The notes beneath the pieces were generated by a model, which was not told the DNA's origin, searched no databases, and saw nothing but the letters and a program-made list of their open reading frames with translations. Source: Carboxylicivirga fragile (lineage in GTDB: Bacteria > Bacteroidota > Bacteroidia > Bacteroidales > Marinilabiliaceae). Taken from it: a DNA stretch of 60,241 nt. The position numbers were made by a program, and so were the translations under genes. Below, one piece after another: positions 7,454 through 17,055 of this stretch. The stretch lies in NCBI GenBank assembly GCA_025499625.1, contig JAFMVD010000036.1, positions 1 through 60,241 on the forward strand, written 5' to 3'. Numbering within the stretch: the first letter of the stretch is position 1; the number at the start of each line of letters is the position of its first letter.

Positions 7454-8560
7454 TTATTTTTTAATTTCTACAATCTTGGTTTGTGGCATAGCAGCATTAC
7501 GATGCTCAACACGCTCAACTACCTTTTGAGCTAAATCAGCAAAGGCCATAGCTGTCATCGATGATTCGTTTAATGCGACCGGTTCTCCTTTATCACCACC
7601 TTCTCGTATACTCTGAACGATTGGTATTTGCCCAAGCATCGGTATCTCAAGTTTAGCAGCTAAGGTTTTACCACCATCTTTACCAAAAATGTAATATTTG
7701 TTTTGTGGTAGCTCTTCAGGCGTAAACCAGGCCATATTCTCAACCAAACCAAGCACCGGCACATTTATATTTTTACTCTTAAACATGCTAATACCTTTAA
7801 CGGCATCAGCCAAGGCTACGTTTTGTGGCGTAGTAACCACAACAGCACCAGTAATGCTTATGGTTTGAACCAAGGTTAGATGAATATCACTTGTTCCTGG
7901 AGGCAAATCCAACAATAAGTAATCCAACTCTCCCCATTTACCGTCGTTAATTAGCTGTTTAAGCGCATTGGTTGCCATTGAGCCACGCCAAACCAAAGCA
8001 TCTTCAGGGTTAACAAAGTAACCAATGCTCAACATTTTAACACCGTACTTTTCAACAGGCAAAATACGATCTTTCCCATCAATTTTTTCAAGTACTGGAC
8101 GTTCATCCTCTGTTTGAAACATGATTGGTACAGAAGGCCCAAAAATATCAGCATCTAACAAACCAACCGAATAACCTGCTTTAGCAAGAGCCACTGCAAG
8201 ATTAGACGTTACTGTTGATTTACCAACACCACCTTTACCCGATGCAATAGCAATTACATTTTTAACACCTTCCAGTGGTTTAGCTACGATAGGTTTCGTT
8301 TTTGGCTTTACCTTAACGTATATATTACCTTCAATCTCGGCCTCTTCATCAACATAAGAATGAATGGCTTTGACACAAGCTTTTTTTAATGACCCAACCA
8401 AAGGATCGTTGGCACGATCAAACAAAAGACTAAAACTAATGCGTTTCCCATCTATACGCAGGTCATCCTCAACCATTCCAAGTGAGATAATGTCTTTTCC
8501 TTTACCAGGATGAACAACATGCTTTAAGGCATCTAATATTAAGTTCGGATAGTATTCCAT
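7454..8560 (-). CDS. mrp: Mrp/ApbC-family P-loop ATPase (Fe-S cluster carrier)
   Basis: A 368-residue protein with an N-terminal MIP18/DUF59 domain (about 1-85), then a deviant Walker A ASGKGGVGKST (P-loop about 108-116), switch DADIFGPSVP and Walker B DLPPGTSD. This is the ApbC/Mrp layout for ATP-dependent Fe-S cluster loading. The usual C-terminal C-x-x-C that holds the cluster is absent: the segment reads ENMAWFTPEELPQNKYY. From memory this variant is shared by other Bacteroidota, so it is probably lineage-specific rather than a defect. The downstream NifU gene may supply the missing thiols, which is an inference. Confidence 0.95.
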   Translation of the reverse strand: MEYYPNLILDALKHVVHPGKGKDIISLGMVEDDLRIDGKRISFSLLFDRANDPLVGSLKKACVKAIHSYVDEEAEIEGNIYVKVKPKTKPIVAKPLEGVKNVIAIASGKGGVGKSTVTSNLAVALAKAGYSVGLLDADIFGPSVPIMFQTEDERPVLEKIDGKDRILPVEKYGVKMLSIGYFVNPEDALVWRGSMATNALKQLINDGKWGELDYLLLDLPPGTSDIHLTLVQTISITGAVVVTTPQNVALADAVKGISMFKSKNINVPVLGLVENMAWFTPEELPQNKYYIFGKDGGKTLAAKLEIPMLGQIPIVQSIREGGDKGEPVALNESSMTAMAFADLAQKVVERVEHRNAAMPQTKIVEIKK

Positions 8561-8830
8561 GCTTATCTTTATTTAAACCTTGTAAAAATAGTGAATAATT
8601 TTAGAAAATCTGAACTATGAAGAAAGAGTTATTACTAACCATTATAAACACCCACATTTTATAGCAATCAAATAGCTGCTTTTATAAACGCAAAGGTTTA
8701 TTTTTATATATTTAAGTACATTAATGGTTATTGAAACACATAGATGAGTTTTATACACAATTCTCTATGAGAAGAAAAAGCCCAATTGCTAATATCATAT
8801 TTAGATTCCATCGCTTCAAAATAGAAACTT

Positions 8831-10372
8831 ATGCCAAAAGTTGTTTTAGATAATGAGTCACTATTAAATCTAGCTACTTGTGCTTACGATGAAACTTGTG
8901 AAGCAGGCATCATCAAAAAATGTGTTCCTCTATACTCCAAACTATTAAATTGCACTTCACTTAAAATACTAAAAAATTATGGCGGGGAAGTAACAGACGT
9001 AGAGACTTTTCATTCAAATACAAATCTTAAGTGGGAAATAATAATAAACCACTTTTCGACTAATAATACAGTTTATAAATATGATGGCGCCTACTTTTAC
9101 AAGCTTAACCTCAGTGATTATGGTCAGTTAATACTAGGAACAAAGACAAGCCTAAGTTTGGATACCGTAGATACACTTCGACCCATTGCCAGCATTCATG
9201 GAAAATTACTAATGCTTGCTTGTGACGATGTGCAAGCCATTGAATCAGAGACATCCTTAATTGAAAGTCAAAAAGCACAAACATTATCACTCGAAATCAA
9301 TCATGCATCCGTTTTTAAGAATGATTTTGAAACTAGAACAGTTAAGAGTACACCTCACCTTTATTACTACTTGGGATACAATAAAGATGAATTACCAAAC
9401 ACCATTGAGGCAGCTACCAATATGATTTATCCCGATGACCTTCCAAATGTTATGGAAGCTTTCAACGAACATGTAATGGGAAATGTAGCTGAATATTACT
9501 GCGAATTTCGAATACGATCAAAGCATGGCAATTGGGTTTGGGTGGATGGACGAGGTAAAATAATATCGAGAAATGCAGCTGGTGAACCAAAGGAATTACT
9601 AGGAATATCGCAAGTCATTACGAAACGAAAAAATGCAGAAATAGAACTTATTAAAGAAAAGGAAAAGGCGCAGGAAAGTGATCGCTTAAAATCGGCTTTC
9701 TTAGCTAACATGAGCCACGAAATCAGAACACCCATGAATGGCATACTTGGCTTTGCTCAACTTTTGAAGCAACCACTATTAGAAAGTGCCGAACAAAGCT
9801 CATACATAGAGATAATTGAAAATAGCGGCAAGCGCATGCTAAGCATTATTAACGACCTTGTTGATTTATCTAAAATTGAAGCCGGTCAGATGGAGGTAAG
9901 CATCTCCGAATTTAGCATTGGAGAAGTATCGAAATATATTTATAACTTTTTCAAAACCGAAGTCGAAAACAAAGGTATGCAATTAAATCTGCAATTGACC
10001 GAATCAAGGAAAAGACAGATCGTCACTTCTGACAAGGAAAAATTAATTGCCATACTCAGCAACCTTGTTAATAATGCCATAAAATACAGTAATGAAGGAA
10101 TAATTGAGCTAGGAATTACAATTGAATTCAACATGGTACATTTCCATGTGAAAGACACTGGAATAGGTATCACTCCTGAACACCAAAAAATAATATTTAA
10201 TCGATTCGTACAAACCAGCAGTAGTGATTTAATACAGAAAAAAGAAGGTGTAGGGCTTGGCTTAGCTATTTGCAAAGCCTATGTTGAAATGTTAAATGGT
10301 AAAATTTGGCTTGAAAGTGAAGAGGGCGTAGGGTCAACATTTTATTTCTGCATACCTATAGGGCAAACTTAA
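8831..10372 (+). CDS. Cytoplasmic PAS-domain sensor histidine kinase
   Basis: This 513-residue protein has an unrecognised N-terminal region (1-150), a PAS_3-like domain with its PAC tail (about 160-272, with YPDDLPNV and WVWVDGRG), a HisKA dimerisation domain with NMSHEIRTPMNGILGF and an ATPase domain (N box NLVNNAIKY, DTGIGI, GVGLGLAIC). No membrane segment or receiver domain is visible, so the signal is probably cytoplasmic and the partner regulator is encoded elsewhere. It stands alone, convergent with and 5 bp from the ATL gene. The 270 bp upstream contain no other gene. Confidence 0.93.
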   Translation: MPKVVLDNESLLNLATCAYDETCEAGIIKKCVPLYSKLLNCTSLKILKNYGGEVTDVETFHSNTNLKWEIIINHFSTNNTVYKYDGAYFYKLNLSDYGQLILGTKTSLSLDTVDTLRPIASIHGKLLMLACDDVQAIESETSLIESQKAQTLSLEINHASVFKNDFETRTVKSTPHLYYYLGYNKDELPNTIEAATNMIYPDDLPNVMEAFNEHVMGNVAEYYCEFRIRSKHGNWVWVDGRGKIISRNAAGEPKELLGISQVITKRKNAEIELIKEKEKAQESDRLKSAFLANMSHEIRTPMNGILGFAQLLKQPLLESAEQSSYIEIIENSGKRMLSIINDLVDLSKIEAGQMEVSISEFSIGEVSKYIYNFFKTEVENKGMQLNLQLTESRKRQIVTSDKEKLIAILSNLVNNAIKYSNEGIIELGITIEFNMVHFHVKDTGIGITPEHQKIIFNRFVQTSSSDLIQKKEGVGLGLAICKAYVEMLNGKIWLESEEGVGSTFYFCIPIGQT

Positions 10373-10377
10373 TCCAT

Positions 10378-10716
10378 TTAAATTTCTAATTCCTTTGTAG
10401 GATCCCAAAATACCTTTTCGAAATTGATAATCTGATTCTCTACGACTTCAATACCTTCGTTTTGCAAAAGTTCTTTCATGGTTTCACCACCAGAAAAATG
10501 GTGCTTACCTGTCAGAAGTCCTTTACTATTTACAACCCGATGAGCTGGCACAAAGCGATGCCAACCCGAACACTTATTCATAGCCCAACCAACCATACGA
10601 GCGCCTCGAGCACTGCCAATATAACGTGCTATAGCACCATAAGATGTAACTCGACCATGGGGCACCAATTCTGCCACCTGATAAACGCGTTCGAAGAAGT
10701 CGCTTGATTTAGCCAT
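10378..10716 (-). CDS. Alkyltransferase-like (ATL) DNA-damage recognition protein
   Basis: A 112-residue MGMT-type DNA-binding domain. Visible blocks are GRVTSYGAIARYIG, the Arg-finger region SARGARMVGWAMN, and VPAHRVVNSKGLL. In true O6-alkylguanine transferases the last motif reads PCHR with the acceptor Cys. Here it is PAHR, so the protein cannot take up the alkyl group and should instead flag O6-alkylguanine for nucleotide excision repair, as known for ATL proteins. It is the last gene of the holB-ricT-gldH-trmB-atl run. Confidence 0.92.
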   Translation of the reverse strand: MAKSSDFFERVYQVAELVPHGRVTSYGAIARYIGSARGARMVGWAMNKCSGWHRFVPAHRVVNSKGLLTGKHHFSGGETMKELLQNEGIEVVENQIINFEKVFWDPTKELEI

Positions 10717-10733
10717 TACGTACTGCGAAGTTA

Positions 10734-11519
10734 CTAATTACCTTTGGTTCGGGCTTGTGGTTGAATCTTAATGGATTCCTTGATTTTGACGCCACGACCT
10801 GCACTATGGTAATCATCAAAATCAATTTCAATATCCGGCTCCATCCATTCATTTCTTTCTTGCAAACGATACTGCAAATATTTAATGCTCAAACCATGGT
10901 TAATCCATTTGGCCTCGTAAAATGTTTGAATGGATAAAATTGGCCCCTGATAGCTAGAGCTGTATAAATCGGTTTCATTCACTTCAACTTCAAACTTATT
11001 TTCCTTAACCAAAGCACTGGTGTAAGTATACAAGAAATTCGAATCTGTTTTAAGATGAACCAAGCCATCCGGCTTTAGAAACTGGGTATATAATTTAAGA
11101 AAGCGAGTCGATGACAAACGTTTATTCACCTTTTTCATCTGTGGGTCGGGAAAAGTTAACCATATTTCGTCCACCTCACCGGTATCAAAAAAAGCTGTGA
11201 TCAACTCAATTCGGGTGCGCAAAAAAGCAACATTGCTTAAGTTTTTTTCCTTAGCATCAGTTGCACCACGGTGCATACGCGCCCCTTTAATATCGATACC
11301 AATAAAGTTTTTGTCGGGAAAAAGTTCGGCTAATCCTACTGTGTACTCACCTTTGCCACAGCCCAATTCTAATACAATGGGTTTATCATTCTTAAAAAAC
11401 TCTGTTCCCCACTTACCTTTTAAGGCAAATGATTCATTTTTTAAATCGCTATAATCCGCCTGAAAAACATGGTCGTAAGTTGCCATCTCGGCAAACTTCT
11501 TCAGCTTATTCTTTCCCAC
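10734..11519 (-). CDS. trmB: tRNA (guanine-N7-)-methyltransferase
   Basis: This 261-residue enzyme uses S-adenosylmethionine to methylate G46 of tRNAs. The SAM site LELGCGKGEYTVGLA is near residue 50, followed by FIGIDIKGARMHRGA and the family motif WLTFPDPQMKK. The length is somewhat above the usual 210-240 because of a basic C-terminal tail. It follows gldH by 11 bp on the same strand, in the middle of the operon. Confidence 0.96.
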   Translation of the reverse strand: MGKNKLKKFAEMATYDHVFQADYSDLKNESFALKGKWGTEFFKNDKPIVLELGCGKGEYTVGLAELFPDKNFIGIDIKGARMHRGATDAKEKNLSNVAFLRTRIELITAFFDTGEVDEIWLTFPDPQMKKVNKRLSSTRFLKLYTQFLKPDGLVHLKTDSNFLYTYTSALVKENKFEVEVNETDLYSSSYQGPILSIQTFYEAKWINHGLSIKYLQYRLQERNEWMEPDIEIDFDDYHSAGRGVKIKESIKIQPQARTKGN

Positions 11520-11530
11520 CTTCTGCTATT

Positions 11531-12019
11531 CTATTTTGTTTCTAACCCTTCAGCTTCTTCAATACGTAAGCCAATGTTATAAATACCACTCAAATCTTCA
11601 GTTCGCATCCCTTGTACAATTCTAAATGTATACGAACCTGTTTCAGCAAATTTAACGCCCTTTTGATAAGGCACCTCAACATGAAATAAATCGCCCCAAC
11701 CCGACCCTAACCAACGGCCATTGTCGTCAGCCAATATGCAATCTACCTTTTGTTGCATTACCTTTCCACTCGGACTTATGACATCAACAAATAACCACAA
11801 GTTACTATTCGGATAATGCGATCGATTACGCACATTTATAATTACATCATATGTGTTTTGAGCATTTTCAATGTCTACCTTAAACACAGCCATTGAATCC
11901 TGGTGCCAACCATTATCAGGGATTGTTACATATTGATCGAATATTGCATTATCTCCACAAGAAGAAAATGCGAGCACAAGCAATATTGCAACAACACTAT
12001 TTTTTATCCTTGCCGCCAT
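11531..12019 (-). CDS. gldH: Gliding-motility lipoprotein GldH family
   Basis: A 162-residue exported lipoprotein: a hydrophobic signal and lipobox-like AFSSCGDN, then a beta-rich domain with YVTIPDNGWHQDSM and NRSHYPNSNLWLFV. These match GldH, required for gliding and type IX secretion in Flavobacterium. GldH is also conserved in non-gliding Bacteroidota, so motility is not implied. The longer open frame reaches 12103, but the ATG at 12019 gives a proper signal peptide and overlaps the ricT end by only 23 bp. Confidence 0.88.
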   Translation of the reverse strand: MAARIKNSVVAILLVLAFSSCGDNAIFDQYVTIPDNGWHQDSMAVFKVDIENAQNTYDVIINVRNRSHYPNSNLWLFVDVISPSGKVMQQKVDCILADDNGRWLGSGWGDLFHVEVPYQKGVKFAETGSYTFRIVQGMRTEDLSGIYNIGLRIEEAEGLETK

Positions 12020-13160
12020 CTTTACGTGGTTTTGGTTTAAATCGTCTTTTTGATTTCCCTTTTTGATTATTTGGTCGACGTTTCTTTTTCTTATTCTCAT
12101 CAAAACGCGTTAAGCTTTCTTGTCCAATAACATTCTGATAACTAGGTTCCGCTGCCGCCAATTTACTGAAGTCTTCCTTCACTAATTTATCAACCTTCTT
12201 CCCACGTCTATTATTTACAATAACCTCTTTCACTCTGTCAACTGGCACCTCAACAACTCCTGCAGGGAAATCTTTCTCGGTACTATACCACATTACTCTG
12301 CGGAAAATATCTGTTTTGAAATGATAGTATGGTCCTTCTTCGGTTTCTAATACTGTTGTTATTCTTGGAAAATCAGCCTGCGCATCCAAATAAGCATCCA
12401 ACTCATAATTTAAACAGCATTTAAGCTTACCACACTGCCCGGCCAATTTCTGAGGATTTAATGAAATCTCCTGATAACGCGCTGCATTGGTTGTTACCGA
12501 AACAAAATTAGTCATCCAAGTAGAACAACACAACTCACGACCACAAGGACCAATTCCGCCAATTCTACCCGCCTCTTGACGAGCCCCAATCTGACGCATT
12601 TCAATACGTACACGGAAACGTTCGGCTAAGACCTTAATTAACTCACGAAAATCAACACGTTCATCAGCAATATAATAGAAGATAGCTTTAGTACGATCAC
12701 CTTGGTACTCTACATCACCAATTTTCATATGTAAGTTCAAGCGCTCAGCTAATCGGCGTGATTCAAGCATGGTTTCATGCTCAAGGTTCTTAGCTTCTTC
12801 CCACTTTTCAATATCAGCAGGTTTGGCTTTACGATACACCCGCTTAAATTCGAAGGTACTGGCCGAAATATTGTTTTTCTTCATCTGAAGTAAAACCAAC
12901 TCTCCGGTTAAAGTAACCGTACCAATATCGTGACCCGGCGAGGCTTCAACGGCAATAACATCGCCCTTCGCTAATTTTAAACCATTACTATTTCTAAAAT
13001 ATCCCTTACGTGTGTTCTTAAACTGTACTTCTATTACATCGGTGCTATTAATGCTATCTGGCAAATCATCCAGCCAATCAAAAACATCTAATTTGCCACA
13101 CCGACTTGTACAGCCAGAACATCCCTTCTTTTCTTTATCTTGTAGTACCTCTTCTTCCAT
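11997..13160 (-). CDS. ricT: PSP1-domain protein RicT-like
   Basis: This 387-residue protein carries the PSP1 domain with GGIGPCGRELCCSTWM and GQCGKLKCCLNYE, the conserved Cys motifs of RicT/YaaT. An N-terminal C-rich segment (GCSGCTSRCG) may hold more ligands, and the C-terminus is a Lys/Arg-rich tail. In Bacillus RicT joins RicA and RicF in an Fe-S complex acting on RNA processing; in Bacteroidota its role is unclear. The ATG at 13160 is preferred to an upstream TTG at 13184. The start of gldH lies within its end, suggesting translational coupling. Confidence 0.92.
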   Translation of the reverse strand: MEEEVLQDKEKKGCSGCTSRCGKLDVFDWLDDLPDSINSTDVIEVQFKNTRKGYFRNSNGLKLAKGDVIAVEASPGHDIGTVTLTGELVLLQMKKNNISASTFEFKRVYRKAKPADIEKWEEAKNLEHETMLESRRLAERLNLHMKIGDVEYQGDRTKAIFYYIADERVDFRELIKVLAERFRVRIEMRQIGARQEAGRIGGIGPCGRELCCSTWMTNFVSVTTNAARYQEISLNPQKLAGQCGKLKCCLNYELDAYLDAQADFPRITTVLETEEGPYYHFKTDIFRRVMWYSTEKDFPAGVVEVPVDRVKEVIVNNRRGKKVDKLVKEDFSKLAAAEPSYQNVIGQESLTRFDENKKKKRRPNNQKGKSKRRFKPKPRKDGGKDKK

Positions 13161-13215
13161 AATATCAAAAAATAAAAGACTCAAATTTAAGCCTTGAGAA
13201 TTTGCCAGGTCTCTA

Positions 13216-14337
13216 TTATTGCTTTAATAATATGATCACCTTCAAACACAAATCCATTAATATAATACGTGCGTTCCCATTTTGTTCAAGATGAGAATGT
13301 GCTAAACTAAATTCTTCACTCAATTCCAACACGTTATTGTCATTAATAAAGGGTGAAAATCGCGTTGAAAAATTTTCTTCTTCCGGTGTAAGATACAACA
13401 ATTCCTCTTCTTGAATATTCATCATGAAATTTTCACGTACCAGACGTAGTGAAAATTCCAGGAAGTTTTTAAGTCGTTCTTTGGGTTGCGAATTCATTTC
13501 GTCGCACCAGTCAATTAAATCGAATAATTTACGTGCGTAGGCCTGACGCATTAGATTCACAAAACGGTCGAAAAAGAATGCTCTTTCATCACTTTGATCA
13601 ACAATTTCCTGAGCGGCAACAAAACTGCCTGATGCCAACTTTGCAAAACGTTCAGCTTCTGTAGCATCTATACTGTACTCATCAACCAAAGCTTTGCTTA
13701 TGGCAGCACCATCAATTCTTGGAATTTTTAAGAGTTGTGAACGGCTCTGAATGGTTCCTAATACCGAAGATGGATCGTCAGACACCAATAAAAACACGGT
13801 ACCCTGAGGTGGTTCCTCTAGCAATTTCAACAACTTATTTGCTGCCGACACATGCATTTTTTCAGGCAACCAAATAATCATGACCTTAAACTCAGCTTCA
13901 AAAGTCTTTAAGCTTAGCTTTTTAATAATCTCCTGGCTCTCCTGACTATAGATCAAACCTTGTTTGTCAGATTCCAACTTACCATACCATTGCCTTAGGT
14001 TGAAATACTTTTTTTCGCGCACAAATTGCCGCCATTCAGCGATATAAGAATCACTCACCGGATTCTTATGCTTTGGGCTTTTTACAACAGGAAATACAAA
14101 ATGCAGATCGGGGTGTACTAACTTTTCGTACTTAGTACATGACGAACATACACCACAAGAGTCGTCTTCTTGCCGATCGCTACAATTCAGGTATTGAGCA
14201 AAAGCAAGTGCCAAATTTAGTTTCCCAATCCCTTCGGGACCCGCCAACATCTGAGCATGACTAACACGGCCTTCATTGACCATCCTAATCATATGTTGCT
14301 TAATTATATCGTGCCCTATTACCTCTTTAAACTTCAT
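13216..14337 (-). CDS. holB: DNA polymerase III delta-prime-type clamp-loader subunit
   Basis: A 373-residue AAA+ protein. It has GPEGIGKL (residues 33-40), a P-loop in which the usual Ser/Thr after Lys is Leu. It also has four zinc-ligand cysteines (C52, C61, C64, C67) and the sensor-type segment KLLEEPPQGTVF. Delta-prime subunits are known to be ATPase-inactive stators of the sliding-clamp loader, so the altered P-loop fits. It is the first gene of the reverse-strand operon that continues through ricT, gldH, trmB and atl, and is divergent from the radical SAM gene. Confidence 0.93.
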   Translation of the reverse strand: MKFKEVIGHDIIKQHMIRMVNEGRVSHAQMLAGPEGIGKLNLALAFAQYLNCSDRQEDDSCGVCSSCTKYEKLVHPDLHFVFPVVKSPKHKNPVSDSYIAEWRQFVREKKYFNLRQWYGKLESDKQGLIYSQESQEIIKKLSLKTFEAEFKVMIIWLPEKMHVSAANKLLKLLEEPPQGTVFLLVSDDPSSVLGTIQSRSQLLKIPRIDGAAISKALVDEYSIDATEAERFAKLASGSFVAAQEIVDQSDERAFFFDRFVNLMRQAYARKLFDLIDWCDEMNSQPKERLKNFLEFSLRLVRENFMMNIQEEELLYLTPEEENFSTRFSPFINDNNVLELSEEFSLAHSHLEQNGNARIILMDLCLKVIILLKQ

Positions 14338-14449
14338 GTACTAGCTGTAAAAACAATCCCCAAAGATAATAATTTAGTTGGTTGCGAAAAACGAGTTTTA
14401 GCGTTACAAAACAAGCTAAACTAAGCCTTTTCGATACCACACAAAATAC

Positions 14450-14457
14450 TACCTTTG
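14450..14457 (+). promoter_or_regulatory. -7 box for the radical SAM gene
   Basis: TACCTTTG matches TAnnTTTG and lies 11 bases before the ATG at 14469, with TTTT around 14428-14431 as a weak -33. It makes the upstream ATG at 14382 unlikely. Confidence 0.6.
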
Positions 14458-14468
14458 CAAAAAAAAGC

Positions 14469-15248
14469 ATGTCGACATTTTTATTTGACAAAACCGTTTT
14501 TGGCCCTGTAATGAGTCGCCGTCTTGGCGTTTCCTTAGGTATGAATTTACTACCAAACAATCGTAAAGTCTGCTCCTTTGATTGTATTTATTGCGAGTGC
14601 GGATTAAATGGTGAGTTAGGAGATAATAAGGATGTGATGCCCACTCGAATGGAAGTAAAAGAACGGCTAGCGGCCAAACTTATCGACATGCAAAAAGAAG
14701 GCTTAAAACCTGATGTAATAACCTTTGCAGGAAATGGTGAGCCTACATTGCACCCTGAGTTTTCTGCTATTATTAACGATACCATTGAGTTGCGTAATGC
14801 ACATTGCCCCGAGGCTAGAATTGCGGTTTTATCAAATGCATCGCGTTTGCATAAAAAAGAGGTTGTTGAAGCATTGCTTAAAATTGATGACAACATACAA
14901 AAGCTTGATTCAGGATTAAAGGAAACCATTCTTCGACTGGACCAGCCGAATTACGCATTCGATTTAGAAAAAACCATTGCTCAATTGGTTGATTTTAAAG
15001 GTCAACTCATAATTCAAACCATGTTTGTTGCAGGGGAGTTAGAGGGTAAAGACATCAGTAACCTGTCTGATGCAGATATCAATTCGTGGCTTGACGCTTT
15101 AGATATTATTAAACCTGAAAAGGTGATGATATATACCATTGAGCGTGATACGCCTTATAATTCTTTAAAAAAGGTACCCTTAGATACGCTCAAAGCGATT
15201 GCGAATAAAGCAGAAAAAAGAGGCCATATAGTATCGGTATCAGGATAA
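14469..15248 (+). CDS. Radical SAM protein (COG0731-type)
   Basis: A 259-residue radical SAM enzyme with the cluster motif C35-SFD-C39-IY-C42 after a conserved FGPVMSRRLGVSLG start, and the GNGEPTLHPEF motif of the SAM-binding barrel. COG0731 members are related to wyosine-type tRNA-modifying enzymes, but the substrate of this bacterial subgroup is not established. It is followed after 7 bp by a glycosyltransferase gene, probably co-transcribed. Confidence 0.92.
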   Translation: MSTFLFDKTVFGPVMSRRLGVSLGMNLLPNNRKVCSFDCIYCECGLNGELGDNKDVMPTRMEVKERLAAKLIDMQKEGLKPDVITFAGNGEPTLHPEFSAIINDTIELRNAHCPEARIAVLSNASRLHKKEVVEALLKIDDNIQKLDSGLKETILRLDQPNYAFDLEKTIAQLVDFKGQLIIQTMFVAGELEGKDISNLSDADINSWLDALDIIKPEKVMIYTIERDTPYNSLKKVPLDTLKAIANKAEKRGHIVSVSG

Positions 15249-15255
15249 TTCATAA

Positions 15256-16356
15256 ATGGAGCCTAAACGTGAACCAAGCAAAATCATCTTAATCAGTCCA
15301 TTAAACTGGGGCTTAGGTCATGCAACGCGTTTAATTCCTATCATTCATAAATTAAGAAATGATGGGCACACATGTATAATCTCAGGAGAATCGCCATCCA
15401 TTGACATTCTAAAAGAAACTTTTCCTGAACTTGAATACATATATACTAAAGGGTTTAGGGTGAAATTTTCGAAGGGCTCGCAACAATGGCTAAAACTATT
15501 ATTTCAACTACCCTCTTTTATTAGCTCTATTTATAAGGATAAAAATCAGGTAGAAAAAATAATTGCGAAGAATAACATCGACATTATAATATCCGATAAC
15601 CGCTATGGCTTTCGCAATTCAGCCATTCCTTCAATTATCATTTCTCATCAAACATCGCCTGAAACAGGTCCAAAATTTAAATGGATTAATTGGACAAGCA
15701 CAAAGATTATTACCACATTAATTAATCAATTTGATGCCTTATGGATTCCGGATAGTCAAACATCGACAAACTTATCCGGTAGGCTTTCAAGTGCTAAGAC
15801 AAAGATACCCACCAATTATATCGGTCTTTTATCTCGCCTATCAGTTACAAATGAAAATACCGAAAAATCAACTAAGCTCGCACCTGATCGTTTAGTTATT
15901 CTTTCGGGACCTGAACCTCAACGCAGCATACTTGAACAATTACTCATCGACAAATTCTCAGAATCAAACCTTAGCACATTAATACTACAAGGGCTTCCTG
16001 GGCAAAAAAATCAAAAGCCAGCTATTGGATCAGTATCATTCATGGCCAATTGTCAGAGCTTTCAATTAAAGCAGCTACTTAAGGCGAGTAAAACTATTAT
16101 CTGTCGATCAGGTTACTCTACCTTGATGGATTTATTTGTTATGAATCGAAGAGCCATATTGATTCCTACGCCTGGTCAATACGAACAAGAATATTTGGCA
16201 GATCGCCTAAATGATTTTTTTGGTTTTAAAAGCATATCGCAAAGTCAAATTCATTTATTACCAGAAACAGAATTTAAGCAGTTAAATACCAGAATTAAAC
16301 TTCTCAACAACTTTAAAAGTTGCCACTTACCTTATTTTACCGACATTAAAAAATAA
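15256..16356 (+). CDS. MurG-like (GT28-type) glycosyltransferase
   Basis: This 366-residue protein has a GT-B fold signature: N-terminal ISPLNWGLGHATRL, a hinge, and a C-terminal nucleotide-sugar-binding half with IICRSGYSTLMDL and IPTPGQYEQEYLADRL. The latter resembles the donor-binding region of MurG and related enzymes. No signal peptide or membrane segment is seen. Donor and acceptor cannot be told from sequence. It follows the radical SAM gene closely; the functional link between them is unclear. Confidence 0.85.
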   Translation: MEPKREPSKIILISPLNWGLGHATRLIPIIHKLRNDGHTCIISGESPSIDILKETFPELEYIYTKGFRVKFSKGSQQWLKLLFQLPSFISSIYKDKNQVEKIIAKNNIDIIISDNRYGFRNSAIPSIIISHQTSPETGPKFKWINWTSTKIITTLINQFDALWIPDSQTSTNLSGRLSSAKTKIPTNYIGLLSRLSVTNENTEKSTKLAPDRLVILSGPEPQRSILEQLLIDKFSESNLSTLILQGLPGQKNQKPAIGSVSFMANCQSFQLKQLLKASKTIICRSGYSTLMDLFVMNRRAILIPTPGQYEQEYLADRLNDFFGFKSISQSQIHLLPETEFKQLNTRIKLLNNFKSCHLPYFTDIKK

Positions 16357-16551
16357 AGGTTTATTTTTTCAACATTCACTACTGCACTTTGGTCAGAATA
16401 ATTCATCATTTCATCAACAATGATTAACTAATATTAACTACGAAAGTATTATCCATTGACAACAAAAACGCAACAATATTGAAAAATTTAAGTAGAAGGT
16501 ATTGTGAACGATTTTTGTGGAGATAGATAATTAAACCAAAGAGCAACTATA

Positions 16552-16998
16552 ATGATCACTTCTGTAATAATAACATTAATAGCACTAAGCGCATTCGGAA
16601 TTTGGTTCTGGAAAAAAGGAATCATTCTCTTGGCTGAGAAAAATGCCATTGGTAATTTGGAATCAATGCTGTTTAGTGAGGGAAATCATCAAAAGAAGGG
16701 AATAATTTCTTCGATGCATGAAATGACCAATGAGAAATATTCAGAAGAAGAATTACTTGACTACTTCTTAAAAATCAAAGGTCTTCAAGTAGTTAATTTT
16801 TACGATCCGGTGAATTTTTGGACACGTAAGTACCTTATGAGTCCGACAAAGCTAAAACTAAACTACTTTGAGCAGGTTAAGTTTTACGAAACATTTTTAA
16901 ACTATCCGGAATCAACAAGGTTAAGCAACGGTAAAAACAATGCATACCTAACGAGTGAGCCAAAGGGTGTATTTTTTAATAAAAGACAATTGGCCTAA
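16552..16998 (+). CDS. Unrecognised small membrane-anchored protein
   Basis: A 148-residue protein I do not recognise. One N-terminal hydrophobic helix (about residues 3-20) is followed by a charged soluble domain with SEEELLDYFLKIKGLQVVNFYD near the middle and several aromatic residues towards the end. A 195-bp gap without visible signals precedes it and a strong terminator follows 57 bp after its stop, so it is a single transcription unit. The codon use looks like that of its neighbours. Confidence 0.75.
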   Translation: MITSVIITLIALSAFGIWFWKKGIILLAEKNAIGNLESMLFSEGNHQKKGIISSMHEMTNEKYSEEELLDYFLKIKGLQVVNFYDPVNFWTRKYLMSPTKLKLNYFEQVKFYETFLNYPESTRLSNGKNNAYLTSEPKGVFFNKRQLA

Positions 16999-17055
16999 GG
17001 TCAATTCAAATTTGTCAGGGACAAGCGGGAAAACAATACTGCTGTCGGGAAAGCG

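Noticed and set aside
13216-14337. Defective clamp-loader ATPase because the P-loop lacks Ser/Thr
   Set aside because: Delta-prime subunits naturally have non-hydrolysing P-loops; the zinc cysteines and length are normal.
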